Source of the DNA: Thuidium tamariscinum | Taxonomy: Eukaryota; Streptophyta; Bryopsida; Hypnales; Thuidiaceae | Direction: 5' to 3' | Length of the DNA: 64,000 nt | NCBI GenBank assembly: GCA_947034885.2 | Contig: OX344758.2 | Span: forward strand, 12,861,067-12,925,066 | Shown here: positions 25,255 to 37,403 of the stretch, in pieces | Layout: every line of letters starts with the position of its first letter | Numbering within the stretch: position 1 is the stretch's first letter | Translations under genes and position numbers: made by a program | Notes under the pieces: generated by a model | What the model was told of the DNA's origin: nothing | Seen by the model: only the letters and a program-made list of their open reading frames with translations | Databases searched by the model: none

Positions 25255-25531
25255 TAAGGTAGGTACACCCAAAAGCGCCCTGTTCCTAAAAGTGCCATCT
25301 ACAGTGCACATACATTTCCGAAATCACTCATGTTCACAGACTGTAGATGGCACTTTCAGAAACAAACTTTGATTGTTAATAACTTTTGCATACGGTATCC
25401 AAATCCTGCGTTCTTTAGTGCGTTGGAACATGCTTTCATTTGCCAACAAGACTACATAAAAATTTGAACTCATTAATAGCAGGAACTAGGCTCAGTATGA
25501 ATAAGTGGCGCTTTTGGGTGTACCCACCTTA
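25255..25531. mobile_element. TA-flanked MITE (about 277 bp)
   Basis: Left TA/AGGTAGGTACACCCAAAAGC and right ...GCTTTTGGGTGTACCCACCT/TA form terminal inverted repeats of about 23 bp with one mismatch. A second inverted pair (gtgccatctacagt and actgtagatggcac) lies inside the left part. TA flanks fit the Tc1/mariner (Stowaway-like) group. Non-coding. Confidence 0.8.
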
Positions 25532-25789
25532 GTCTACGTACTTTCAAGATAACCCGCGTGGAACAAAAGTTCACCAGCGCGCTGGACTACTTACCGTACG
25601 TACCTGTGAAGTCCAGCTGGTACTGTAAGTCGGAGCACTGTATACTCCGTCCACACTCATCGACCACCGACTGGCTTAGTGAAGTCAGTTCGCTGTTTGC
25701 AAATGAAATAAAGGCTGTGAGTTGATCAGTTCCAGAGCAGCTAAGCAGTAAGGCTTACTAAATTGGCCTCAGTACTCATTAAAGTAGTC

Positions 25790-28210
25790 TACGACCTTGA
25801 AGGAAGCCTTGATATTCTTTGCTTTGTATGCATGGATTTGGCACTAATTTAAGTGGAAATAGTATATTCTTTTATTTTTTGGAGATGAAATCACATGTCT
25901 TCTATAGATCATGAATTTTCCTCACTTTCTTTTGTAAGTATTTGAAATTACTTTGAATTTGAAAAGAACAAATGGAAGAGAATTAAGATCAAATACAAAA
26001 CACTTAAAAAGTCTAACATTTTTTTACCATTTTTGGACATGCTTTGCCAATTTCTCATTGACTTTCATCTTGTAGGTTCTTTTGTTTTGAAGAATTTATA
26101 TTTTGTCATCCAAATTCAAAGTTCAAATATGTTTGTGTCTATTTAAAGGACTTCTTTATGTGCTTCCAATGCTAGTATTCCCAAGTTCTACACTCAATAG
26201 GGGTCTTAAAAGAACAAAAAAATTAAAGGGAATTGTTCTAAAAAACTACAAATGTTTGAAACATGATGTACAATCCTTGCACACTTTGATAATTGGGTAG
26301 TTGCAAGAAAGGGTGAACATTTTTGTAGCGTTTTGCAAAACTAGCTTTTGTCCAAGCTATAACTTTTGAGTTTTAAGCCCAACGCCAAAAGCAAAAAATA
26401 TATTTCTAAATGTTTTGATTGAAATTGTATCACTTATTTTTCAGAAATTTTCAAACTAATTTTATATTTAAAAGTCAATTTCTCTAATTTGTCACACTTT
26501 CAATGTTTTTTGTTTTTTGTACCAAAAAGTATCCAAATTTAATTATTTAGGAAAGAAATTTTGGTGGTCTATTCCTACACTAATTGGACATGTCCCATGG
26601 GAGGGGCATAAAAAAATACATTATTTTATGTCCTCCATGTTTGTCCAAATAGGCCAAAACAAAGGGTCCATTGCGCACACACTTCTAAATATAGAAGATG
26701 GATTGAAGATCATTCTTTTGGTGAAATCTCATCACTATAATGTCCTTACAAATGGACAATTTTTAGATTTTTTTAGTTCACTATAATTATTTAATTAAAA
26801 ATACAAACGTTGAAATACTCCTTTTCTACCTACAACTCTACATGTCCCAAAAAAGGAGTATTTCAACGTTTGTATTTTTAATTAAATACTTATAGTGAAC
26901 TAAAAAAATCTAAAAATTGGCCATTTGTAAGGACATTATAGTGATGAGATTTCACCAAAAGAATGATCTTCAATCCATCTTCTATATTTAGAAGTGTACG
27001 TGCAATGGACCCTTTGTTTTGGCCTATTTGGACAAACATGGAGGACATAAAATAATGTATTTTTTTATGCCCCTCCCATGGGACATGTCCAATTAGTGTA
27101 GGAATAGACCACCAAAATTTCTTTCCTAAATAATTAAATTTGGATACTTTTTGGTACAAAAAACAAAAAACATTGAAAGTGTGACAAATTAGAGAAATTG
27201 ACTTTTAAATATAAAATTATTTTTGAAAATTTCTGAAAAATAAGTGATACAATTTCAATCAAAACATTTAGAAATATATTTTTTGCTTTTGGCGTTGGGC
27301 TTAAAACTCAAAAGTTATAGCTTGGACAAAAGCCAGTTTTGCAAAACGCTACAAAAACGTTCACCCTTTCTTGCAACTACCCAATTATTGATGTATGACA
27401 AAGGTAGATATTTATATAGTGTGAAATGTTGGTTAATTAGTATGGGTCCCCTTAAATCCCCTATTCAATGTAGTTAGACATAAGTCAAAAGGTGGTAATG
27501 AATTTGGAAGGCCGATGTAGAGGGCTCACTGAGGATGCTCTAAATTCTCCTTCTAGCTATGATAAGACCTCAGCTACAATAGGGGGTGTCAGGGCTCCTC
27601 AAATAAACTCAATTTCTCAGGGACCCAAGTTGGTGAGATATTTCAGGAGCCAATGAAAATTGCCGTAGAATGGAGGAGCCGTGAGACCCATTTCTACTGT
27701 TCGCAATGATTATGCAAGAATTTCAGGTTCACAGAGCTGGGTTGGGAGCTTTGATACTTGTGCCAAATCAAGGGTTTTAAGAAATTCTTCAAGAAATATT
27801 TTCAAAAACGCCGTTTCTTCACCCACGGAGGAGAAGAAACAGCACTCCGTTTCTCTGAGAATTTCACGTCCGCCTTTTGCTCCTGGTGCACCACGTACTC
27901 TTTCTCACGGAAGTCTAAGGACTTCGGAAGTGCCGTGACACCCCTAATGAAACCTATAACCGTGCAAACTCTCGCACTGGTCGAAAGTTGCGTGACGGAG
28001 TTTGACGCGATTTGAGCACTGTTCATCTTCTTCTTCCTTTTGAACCACGTCTCGTTCAGGAAACGCCACCATTTTGTCTGTAACTTCGGGAGAGACGGGG
28101 AGAGACCAAACCTGTGAGATTTCAGGTACCAGACGAAGTTTTAAGTGCTGTGTATCCTCTGCATCAGGGCCTCAGGCTCTCATCCGCACGCTCAAAGTTT
28201 TCTCTTGCTG
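25790..28210 (+). repeat. Duplicated block A, split by the palindromic element
   Basis: The parts 25790-26285 and 27480-28210 correspond to 31480-32190. Shared phrases include ttgatattctttgctttgta (a variant near 31530), gatgctctaaat (gatgttctaaat at 31859) and the cluster gttcatcttcttcttcc (31998). Block A keeps many CpGs, whereas block B has mostly lost them. The block B copy lies just upstream of the NLR, so block A may be the decayed upstream region of a related gene; that is inference. Confidence 0.6.
26290..27387. mobile_element. 1.1-kb near-perfect palindromic TIR element
   Basis: Left end TAATTGGGTAGTTGCAAG; the right end is its complement. The two arms of about 540 bp are almost identical, with the axis near 26838 and only about 30 bp of non-palindromic loop. 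TTGA lies on both sides (26286-26289 and 27388-27391). The arms hold mirror-image 89-codon frames that differ by one residue; these follow from the palindrome and show no protein motif. Ends and interior belong to the GGGTGATTGCAAGAAA family. A transcript would form a very long double-stranded hairpin. Confidence 0.85.
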
Positions 28211-29340
28211 CTTACGAAACGAAGACCGACGAGGGTTTCACTGTACACTACAGTGGAGTCCGGCTGTGATTTACAGGAAAGGAGCTTGGTATCCGTAACA
28301 GGTACGACTTGATTTTTTGTTTCTGGTACCATGTAAATTTAGGGACCATTTTCAGTTCATTTGTTGGCTGTCTGTCCAAGATCTTTTTTGTTGCACGAGT
28401 GTGAGATTCATGACAGATCTGGAATGAATTGTGTTTCCGTGCCTTGGTTGTGCAGGTTGAAGAGCGTGTTCGTGAGCATGGGTTTCGCATGACAACTGCG
28501 AGTCTAATCTAGTGTGAGAGGTGGCAAGTTTTCAACTTCACTACGTCCAACTTCCTTGTGTGATAACCAGCTTTGGAGGTACCAGATTTCAAGCTCGGTG
28601 ACTCGTGTGGATACGGCGGGCGTCGTCGAGCTCCTGCGCTTTCGTGGACGCGAAGATCTCTCCGTCGCTCGCTTGCGTGCCCATCCGGCGAGTTGAAAGC
28701 AACTGGCGAGGTGTTCGACTCAGAGACTGTAAATCCCATCTAAGGTACAAACTATTGGATCATGTAGTACTTGTGTGACGGTCATTGATATCGATCAACA
28801 ACACGAAGTGTGGTGTGATCATTTTAGGAGAATGATGTCAAGTGAGTTTGCAGCATCGCAAGGTTAAATTGGCTTCAACATTTCCAGTGACAAGTCTTGT
28901 CAAATGCACTCTGAGGAAGATGTAGCTTTGATCATGCACGTATGCATCAATTCAGGAATGGTCTCATTCAAGTGTTTTGTCCGTTTTCCCAAGTAACGTG
29001 TGCTCAAATCACAAGTGCCTGTGGATGCTGGCTCAAGGCCATTTTGCTAATTCCACACTTCAGGACTTCAGGAGCGTACGCTACTTACGGGTATTTGAGT
29101 TTGTGTGGGTTTTTGAAGCTTTGAAGGGGGTGAGAGCTTCCACGGGCTTAAGAGTGCTGGAGTCTGATTCTGAATTTGAAAAAAATGCACTAGGTCCACT
29201 AGTTGTAACTTCCACATTTTCTGATAATGGAGGCAAAATTTGGGCTAATATGGGCTTTCTTTTCAGTACTGAGCGTGAGTGGAGAGGAGTCTTGATACGA
29301 GTTTTAGAAGGCTCGGTTTCTGGCAAATTCTATGGATAGG
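28211..29340. other. GC-richer block, gene content undetermined
   Basis: This stretch is clearly less AT-rich and keeps CpGs. It has splice-like signals (aacag/gtacga near 28301, ttgtgcag near 28455) and several overlapping open frames, the longest at about 28977-29339 with no ATG start. No recognisable protein results. It could be a leader, a non-coding transcript or a recently dead gene. Confidence 0.3.
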
Positions 29341-30693
29341 GTGGAAACACCCAAAACCGTCCAAATAAGGAATTCAGCATAGTTGGAGGCATTTTTTTTT
29401 AAATGATATTTTTCTAGTATTAGCGAGTGAAAATCATGAATATTAAAAAAAAATTTAATTTTTTGGAATCAGTCTGTAATTCTACAAATTTTCAAAGTGC
29501 TGGTTCACTAGACCGGTAGAACCGTTCTATAGGTGTACCTTTAATTGAACACCTGTTGAAATCAGCTGTCAGTGAATGAAAACTATGCATGTGTCTTACA
29601 ACTGTGTCAGCAAATTAGAATTAAACATTTGTTAGACGCTTTAATGAATGCTTATGGACAGATTTAGTAGTACTCTAGGGTCCAGAAATAGGTATAGGGA
29701 CGGAAATGGGTGTTTCTCCCTTAAGGCAACAAAGTTTTTGAGAGTAGCGCTTGACATACCTTGTGGTGGTTGGGCCAACGTCTTGAGTGGTAGGAGGTGT
29801 GAATTGGGAGAAAAGAAACAAATAGGTATTGAAGTAGGGTCGTTGCAAGAAAGACTTGTCCTTTTGATTGTCCCCTAGGCTTTGGACAAGTGTTTTTTTG
29901 TTTATAATTTTTGCATAATATGTCCATTTTCTTTGAAATTTGAAATGAACATGAAAGAAATCTAAACCTTGGAAAGGGTTGTTTCAATTTCAGTGAATGT
30001 GCAATTATAAGGAAATAAAAAGGTAATTTTTTTTAATTATATATTTTTTAAAGAATTTTTTTAAAAATTATATCTTTTTTCAATTAAATAAAAAATATTT
30101 TTCAACTTTAATAAAATTATTATTTTTAAAATTTAAAATTTTAAAATTATTTTCTGAATTTAAAAAATTATTATTAATCGAAAATTTGATAAGGCCATGA
30201 GCTGACTATCCATCTTATAGATTCTCTCATTGTCAATTTGGATTGATTTTTGTAGTAATTGCACACTGTCATGGATACATTAGGCTTACATTTGGGCTGA
30301 AATGTTCCTCATAAAGTACATATAGTAGTTGTACACATTATATAATAATTTTGAAATTTTAAAAAATTATTTTATTATTTTTAAATTGTTCCTTTCTTAA
30401 AATATTAAAGTATTCGCCTTCCGCATGTGTTTAAAGTGCACTACCAAAGTTCACTTGTAGATAGCACAAAAAAAAATTTGAGGATAAAAGTGGATGAGAA
30501 GAAGCACCTTCAAGTGAAAAAAAAATGGATTTTTTTGTTGACTTTTTAAAAAATTTACTATTAAAAAAAATCAAATTTCAAAGTATCTATTTTCTTGCAT
30601 TTTTCATCACTCTTTGAGAGCATAGCTGTTAAAAATAATTTTTTTTAGGTTAGATTTTTCTTTCACATATTATTTAGAGGGCTTTACAAGTTA
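29341..30693. other. AT-rich repeat DNA, no gene seen
   Basis: A gttgcaagaaagacttgtcc terminus resembling the GGGTGATTGCAAGAAA family occurs at 29842, followed by family-like subterminal sequence (ttttttgtttataatttttg). A matching right end was not found. Confidence 0.45.
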
Positions 30694-31312
30694 GGGTGAT
30701 TACTAGAAATTCCTTGCGTTTGGCTGATTTCTTTGGGAGTATTTTAAAATTTTAAAATTAATTAAATTTTTTTTTAAAACATGAATAATGTATACACCTC
30801 TAAGACAAAGGTTTTTAGCGAAGGAAACGGATACAAAAAATTCTCTAAGTAGAAAAACTTGAAAAGTGCCAAACCTCAAGAAAATACATGCCTTCATGTT
30901 TTAATTAGGGAAAAATAGTAAAAATAAGTATTTTCAAAAAACAAGAAGTGATCATTTGCAACAACTTTATGAAGAAAGTCATTCATCAAAAAAACCACCA
31001 AATTACTAGAAAGGTAGAAGTCTTCTAGAATACCATCTCATCCAAATTTCATCTTAAAATCATTTAAAAAAGTACTCCATAGTACTAAATATCCCTAAAC
31101 TATAAAGTGTGACATCCAATTGAGATCTATTTTTGGATAGTAAATTATGTTTGAAAATTATAAAAAAACTAGGAAAGGTTTATGATAGTTATAAGTACCT
31201 TTTTGTACAAATCTTCAATCAATTGAAGCCAAAACAAAAAGATTATAGCCAAAAAACACATGAGCATGCAATGTGCGATATAAAATAACACAAGTGTTTC
31301 TTGCAATCACTT
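30694..31312. mobile_element. TIR element with 4-bp TSD GTTA (619 bp)
   Basis: Left end GGGTGATTACTAGAAATTCC and right end AAGTGTTTCTTGCAATCACTT. GTTA flanks both sides (30690-30693 and 31313-31316). The ends match the family at 8706 and 10461. Non-coding. Confidence 0.7.
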
Positions 31313-31479
31313 GTTAACCATATTTTATTTAATTAAAAAAATCTATTTAAAAAATTACAATATTGTACTCTGTAGCATTCAATCATGCCATTTTGAGACA
31401 AAAACATTAAATATTTCTTACAATGATGCAATAGTACTAATTGAAGGTAGTGAAGTATCATGGATGTACACCAATTTTT

Positions 31480-32190
31480 TCCTTCTATAGGACAAATAGA
31501 GTAGCCTATGCCTGTGAAATGAGCTTTGATATTGTTTGCTTTGTATACACGGATTTCCCACCAAATTTGAGTAGGAATTACATTTTTTGTTTTAGATATA
31601 AAATCACATGTTGTTTGTAGGTCTTTTTACTTTTACATTTCATTATTTTTACCATTCTTGGATATGATTTCATTGATTTTTTTTCTTTGAGCTTGCTTTT
31701 GAAGAGTTTATTTTTGTCTTCAAAATTCAAAATTCAAACACATTTGTCTCTAATTAAAGTTTTTGTTTGAGGCATTTCTTGATGGACTTCCTACTGTAGT
31801 ATTTCCAAGTTCTTATTATGCATCAGTTAGTATTGAATTTGGGAGACATATATTCAGGATGTTCTAAATCTATTTTCTAAACATGGTAAGATCTTAGCTA
31901 CTCTATACTAAAATCGCTTTGTCAACCTATGATTGGGTATTTTCACATAGTTTGTCCAATAGTTTTTGTATGTAAGATTGATGTGCTTTGAACAATGCTC
32001 ATCTTCTTCCTTCCGTTCTGCTACAATATGCTGCCACTTTGCACCTATAGTCTATTACTCTGGGAGAGACTAGAAGATTGAACTTGTGAATACAAGATTC
32101 TAGATACTAATTTGAATGCTTTGTATCTCGTGCATTAGGTCTATATACACTCATCCTCAAATTCAAAGTTATTTTTTATAGTGGTATTGA
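31480..32190 (+). repeat. Duplicated block B, upstream of the NLR gene
   Basis: A diverged copy of 25790-28210 without the stretch around the palindromic element. Many positions that are C or G in CpGs of block A are T or A here, as expected from decay of methylated cytosine. It ends about 260 bp before the NLR start codon and may include promoter or leader sequence. Confidence 0.6.
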
Positions 32191-32453
32191 AGGTGGTAGC
32201 ATTCCTTGAAGTTCTTTGGGAAACATTTAAAAGTCTAGGCTATGCCTTTTCATGGCATTTTAATTAGCAATTGTTTCCCACCAATGTTGGAAGGAAATTG
32301 TTGTAATGAAGGCAATTGATCTTAGTTTGAAGTGGTGGATTTAACTCATAAAATGACACCATCCACTTTAATTTATACCATTTTTTATAGGATACGCAAG
32401 GCACTTATGTGGAGACGAGATTAGTATGTGCAATAATAGTTGTAAGGTACACA

Positions 32454-35400
32454 ATGGTGGAAATAGTCAACGACCCTTCTCATGGAAAAATGGTAAGCTT
32501 GTTCATTGCTTTTCATTAGAAACCTTGCACATGTCAATAAATTTGATAGACATTGACACTTCACTTGATTTTTTCCATGTTGTAGTCTATGCTATAAAAG
32601 CCCTTTTTTCTAAGATTTGCATCATTTGTATTTTGGGATGTAGTTGGGTGATTCTATCTATCAATTCTACCAACCTAAAGTATCAGTACAATTGGAGGTG
32701 GTGTTTATTCATGGACTGGAGCATCACAATTGTGGAGATGCATATTGGGAGACTTGGTTGGCTCGGGATGGCACATTAGACAACATTTGGCCCATGACAT
32801 GGCTCCCAAATGAGTTCCCATCTGCAAAAGTCTTTACATTGAAATATGATGCCAGCACAAAGCAAACATACATTGTTGGAAGGATGGACTTGTATCTTGT
32901 AGGAGAGAAGCTTTTCCATGAAATGACAATGTTTGGTGAAATTGGACAAAATGGAGTCCCAGTGGTGTTTGTGTGTCATGGGTTTGGAGGCTTGGTGGTT
33001 AAACAAATTGTTATAATGGCTATGAATCGCTCTTCACAAGATCTCAAGGCTCAAAAGTTGTTGAAGAACATTGGGGCAATTTTGTTTTATTCAACCCCCC
33101 ATCATGGATCAAACCTTGAGATGTTTTCATCATATTTTCATAGCATTTGGGGTAGTGAAAAGGGTCGCTTATTGGAGAATTCAGAAGTGTTGAGTACAAA
33201 TACAAGTCGCCTCAACCAAGACTTTATGAAAGTTGCTGAAGAGAACTCTTGGTACATTGTATCAGCAAGTGAGATGCATGTAATGGAAGGAGTAAGTCAT
33301 TTCTAGATGTCTTGGCTTTCATTGTTTCTTTGAGGTTAAGTATAGTTTTAATTTAGGTGTCAATGATCTTTCTTTGATATCCATGCTTCATCTACTAATA
33401 TGAGAAATTGGTGTCATATTTGCCAGTATCATAAAATGGTAGTGGATGAAGCATCTTCAAGATTTGAACTTGGTGAACACCTTGCCTTGAATGCTCATCA
33501 CTTTGATGTTATGAGACCCAAAACCAAGGATGATTCTAGCTATTTATTGTTGATTAATTGCTTGAAGAAGGTTTTGGACAAACACATGGTCAAGCCTATT
33601 GTAGAAGAAGAAAGCCTTGTACCGGATAGCTTTGTGGGAATGGAGAAACAAGAGAAGGACATTAAGACCAAACTACAAGAAGTATCAATTGTAGGATTGG
33701 TTGGGATGGGAGGTATTGGAAAGACCACATTGGCAAGAGCAGTGTACCAATCGATACACAATGATTTTGACAAGAGGTGCTATTTGGATGATGTAAAATC
33801 AAAGGCAAGCTTGGATGAAGTATTGATTACATTGCTTCAAAAACTCGAAATCAAAGATAGAGGCACTGGTCGTATTGTAGAGCAAAGTGGTTTACAAGAC
33901 TGCAAGAAGAATTTGTTGGAAGATCTAAAGACGTGTGTACAAAACTATAGAATATTGGTGGTTATAGATGATGTAGGGACAAAGGAGAACCTTGATGGTT
34001 TGTTGAAGGACATGGATTTCTCGAATGGAAACAAGGAATCCAAAATAATTGTTACTTGTAGAAATGGGCAATTGATAAAGGAATATGTACAAAAGAGTGA
34101 CTGGTATGAGGTGGAGCCTATGAGCTTTGGTCAAGATATTGAACTCTTTTGTTACCATGCATTTGAGAAAGCTAGAACTATAGATCAAAGGCGTGAAAAA
34201 CTTCTTCATTTTTTGTCAAAGGATTCTTCAGAACACTTGATTTCAGAATTTGAAAGCATGTGTGATGATGTTGTGAAGGCTTGTGGTGGATTGCCATTGA
34301 GCCTTGAAGTGATGGGTTGTTGCTTGGGAGGTTATCTAATGGATGATGGCCTATCCAACAACGATTGCCGAACTTGTTGGAGAGGGGCATTGGCGAAATT
34401 AGGGCGTGCTGAGCCTTTGGAAGGGGAAGCCAACAATGATAGGCTATGGAAAGCTTTGCGAATTAGCTATGATTGCTTACACGAGAATGAACAAAACATA
34501 TTCTTGGATATTGCATGTTTTTTTTGTGATTCAGTGCGATATGGTGAACGAACTCTTCTGCGGATATTGGGAGGCAAACCCAAAAAGTTGATTGAGCTTA
34601 CAAATTTGAAAGAAAGATGTTTGGTCAAGATAAATCAAGAAGATAGGAATGTGACCATGCATGATCAATTGCGTGATATGGGTCGTAGTATTGTAAGGCA
34701 ACAATGCCAAGGACGTTTGAATGAAATGACTAGATTATGGAATATTGAAGATGTGAGCAAGGTTCTACAAAGCAATGAGGTAGTTCTATATCATTCATAC
34801 GATTTCTTGATTAAAGTTATCCAAGGTTTGTTTATCTATTAGCATCACTTTTAAGATTTATTTTAGATATGTAACTTTTTTTTTGGTGATGACAGATAAT
34901 AGCTCCTCAAATACAAGGTTTGTCATTGTATGTGAGGCATATATCATCAATGGCCAATATGGAAAGTAAATCAATTGGGATTTTGAAACGATGGAAGATT
35001 TTTGGCAAGCAAAAGAGAATTAGTTTGGAATGTCGTGCAATGAGGTTGTTAAACCTTCACAAAGTGCAAGAGAATATTACCAAAGCTATTAGCATCAAGG
35101 GCTCATCACATATCGAATGGCTTTGTTTGAAGGGAATCAATGTGTCTAAATTGCCGAAGTTTGTGCAAGTTTGTAATCACTTACTTGTTCTAGACATGAG
35201 TAATTGTAGGAATTTGAAGAACCTTGATGAGTCCATTAAAATCTTGGTTAACTTATTGGAGCTCAATTTGTCCAATTGCACAAGCCTTGTGAGTCTACCA
35301 AATTCTATTGGTCAGTTGGTAAACTTATCGGAGCTCAATTTGTCCAATTGCACAAGCCTTGTAAGTCTACCAAACTCCGTTGGTCAGTTGATAAACTTAT

Positions 35401-37403
35401 TGGAGCTCAATTTGTCCAATTGCACAAGCCTTGTGAATCTACCAAATTCCATTGGTAAGTTGGTGGACTTATCCACACTTAATATTCATTGGTGTAAGAG
35501 ACTTGAAAGTTTACCCAATTCCATTGGCATGTTGGTCAAGTTATCTACACTTGATATTTCTTGGTGTTGGGGGCTCAAAAGTCTACCCGATTCCATTGGC
35601 AAGTTGGTGAACTTATCCAAACTTGATATTTTGGGTTGTGAGCATTTTAAAAGTCTACCGGATTCTTTTGGTGAGTTGGTCAACTTATCCTCACTTAAAA
35701 TTTCTCAGTGCAATGGGCTTACAAGTCTACCAAATTCCTTCGGCAAGTTGGTCAACTTATCCTCATTTGAAATTTTTTATTGTGAGAGGCTTACAAGTCT
35801 ACCCGAATCCATTGGCAAGTTGGTCAATTTGTCCACACTTAATATTTCTCAATGCAAAAGGCTTACAAGTCTACCCAATTCCATTGGCGAGTTGGTCAAC
35901 TTATCTGCAATTCTTATTTCTGGTTGTACGGAGTTCACAGGTGTACCCGATTCCATTGGCGAGTTGGTCAATTTATCTAAACTTTGTATTTTGAATTGTT
36001 TGGGGCCTACAAGTCTACCCAATTCCATTAGCAAGTTGGTCAATTTATCTACACTTGATATTCATGCTTGCTCTAGGCTCATAAGTCTACCTAATTCTAT
36101 TGGTGAGTTGGTCAACTTATCATCACTTCGTTTTTTTTATTGTAATGGACTTTCAAGTCTACCTGATTCCATTGGCAAGTTGGTTGGCTTATCCTCACTT
36201 GAAATTTCTCAATGTAAGGGGTTCACAAGTCTACCCAATTCCATTGGTGAATTGGTCAACTTATCCAAACTTAATATTTATAATTGCAACAAGCTTACAA
36301 GTCTACCTGATTCCATTGGCAAGTTAATCAAATTATCCACACTTGATACTTCTTGGTGTAAGGGGCTCACAACTCTACCCGATTCCATTGGCAAGTTAGT
36401 CAATCTAACCTCACTTCAAATTTCTTATCTCAAGGGGCTCTCAAGTCTACCTGATTCGATTGGTCAATTGGTCAATTTATCCACACTTAATATTTCTAGT
36501 TGTAAGGGGGTCACAAGTCTACCCGATTCCATTGGCAAATTAGTCAACTTATCTACACTTGATATTTCTAGTTGTGAAGGGCTTAGAAGTCTACCTGATT
36601 CCATTGGCAAGTTGGTCAACTTATCCACACTTGATATTTCTAAGTGCAAGGTACTTACAAGTCTACTTGATTCCATTTGCAAGTTAGTCAACTTATCCTC
36701 ACTTCGAATTTCTTATTGTGAGGGGTTTATAAGTCTACCCAATTCCATTGGCGAGTTAGTCAACTTATCCTCATTTGATATTTCTGGTTGTGATGGGCTC
36801 ACAAGTCTACCCAATTCTATTGGCGAATTGGTCAACTTATCTTCATTTGATATTTCTCGTTGTGAGGGGCTCACAAGTCTACCCAATTCTATTACTAAAT
36901 TGATGAATTTATCCACTCTTGATATTTCTGGATGCAAAGTGCTTACAAGTCTACTTGATTCCATCGGCGAGTTGGTCAATTTATCCTCACTTCATATTTC
37001 TTGGTGTGAAGGGCTCACAAGTCTACCCAATTCCATTGGCAAGTTGGTCAATTTATCCTCACTTGATATTTCTGGTTGTGAGGGGCTTACAAGTCTACCC
37101 AATTCTTTTGGCAAGTTGGTTAACTTGTCTGCTCTTGATATACATGGGCGCAAGGTGTTTAGAAATAAACTAGATTCCATTGGCAATTTGGTCAACTTAT
37201 CTTCACTTCATATTTTTTATTGTGAAGGGCTTACAAGTCTACCTGATTCCATTGGCAAATTGGTCAAATTATCCTCACTTGGTATTTCTCATTGTACGGG
37301 GCTTTCAAGTCTACTAGATTCCATTGACAAGTTGGTGAAACTATCTAAGGTGATTACAAATAACACTTTTATTATTGTTGTGTTTTTGGTATTAGAAGCA
37401 TGA
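32454..37403 (+). CDS. Hydrolase-NBS-LRR (HNL-type) immune receptor
   Basis: Predicted intracellular NLR receptor in four exons: 32454-32492, 32644-33291, 33427-34779 and 34896-37403. All junctions are phase 0 (donors gtaagc, gtaagt, gtagtt; acceptors tag, cag, cag), giving about 1515 residues. Residues about 20-270 match the SERAC1-like alpha/beta-hydrolase fold: FIHGL oxyanion loop (36-38), VCHGFGG nucleophile elbow, FYSTPHHGS (about 161-169), and His254 in NAHHFDV. The nucleophile is Gly126 (GGG at 32980-32982) instead of Ser, so catalysis is unlikely. NB-ARC motifs are intact: GMGGIGKTT (322-330), LVVIDDV (about 406-412), GLPL (517-520), LDIACFF (589-595, TNL-like) and MHD (640-642). Twenty-nine 24-residue LRRs follow from 797. 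The first ATG after an upstream in-frame stop was taken as the start. The 3' end is uncertain: the LRR stops mid-repeat at a possible donor (37350), so another exon may exist. Confidence 0.88.
35244..37349 (+). repeat. 72-bp tandem repeats encoding 29 LRRs
   Basis: Twenty-nine complete 24-codon units and one partial unit lie head to tail without an intron. The consensus unit reads LVNLSxLxISxCxGLTSLPN followed by SIGK or SIGE. Units 1-3 are almost the same at DNA level (LNLSNCTSLV in each), pointing to recent duplication. Units differ mainly at positions on the exposed face around the conserved Cys. Unit 27 is the most divergent (HGRKVFRNKL). Several units have Leu for Pro in SLPDS. Confidence 0.95.

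Noticed and set aside
26517..27159. Two matching 89-codon frames on opposite strands
   Set aside because: They are mirror images produced by the palindromic element; there is no recognisable domain, and related copies at 10740 have a broken frame.
32426..32492. Alternative NLR first exon in the frame starting MCNNSCKVHNGG
   Set aside because: Joining it to 32644 after the gtaagc donor gives phase 1 and an immediate TGA. The ATG at 32454 in the other frame joins in phase 0 and stays open.
35486..37195. Series of open frames on the minus strand and in other plus frames across the LRR array
   Set aside because: They come from the 72-bp periodicity of the LRR-coding repeats and carry no motif of their own.
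32454..37403. A TIR or coiled-coil N-terminus for the NLR
   Set aside because: The NB-ARC is TNL-like, but the region in front of it matches SERAC1-type hydrolase motifs; no TIR motifs appear upstream.
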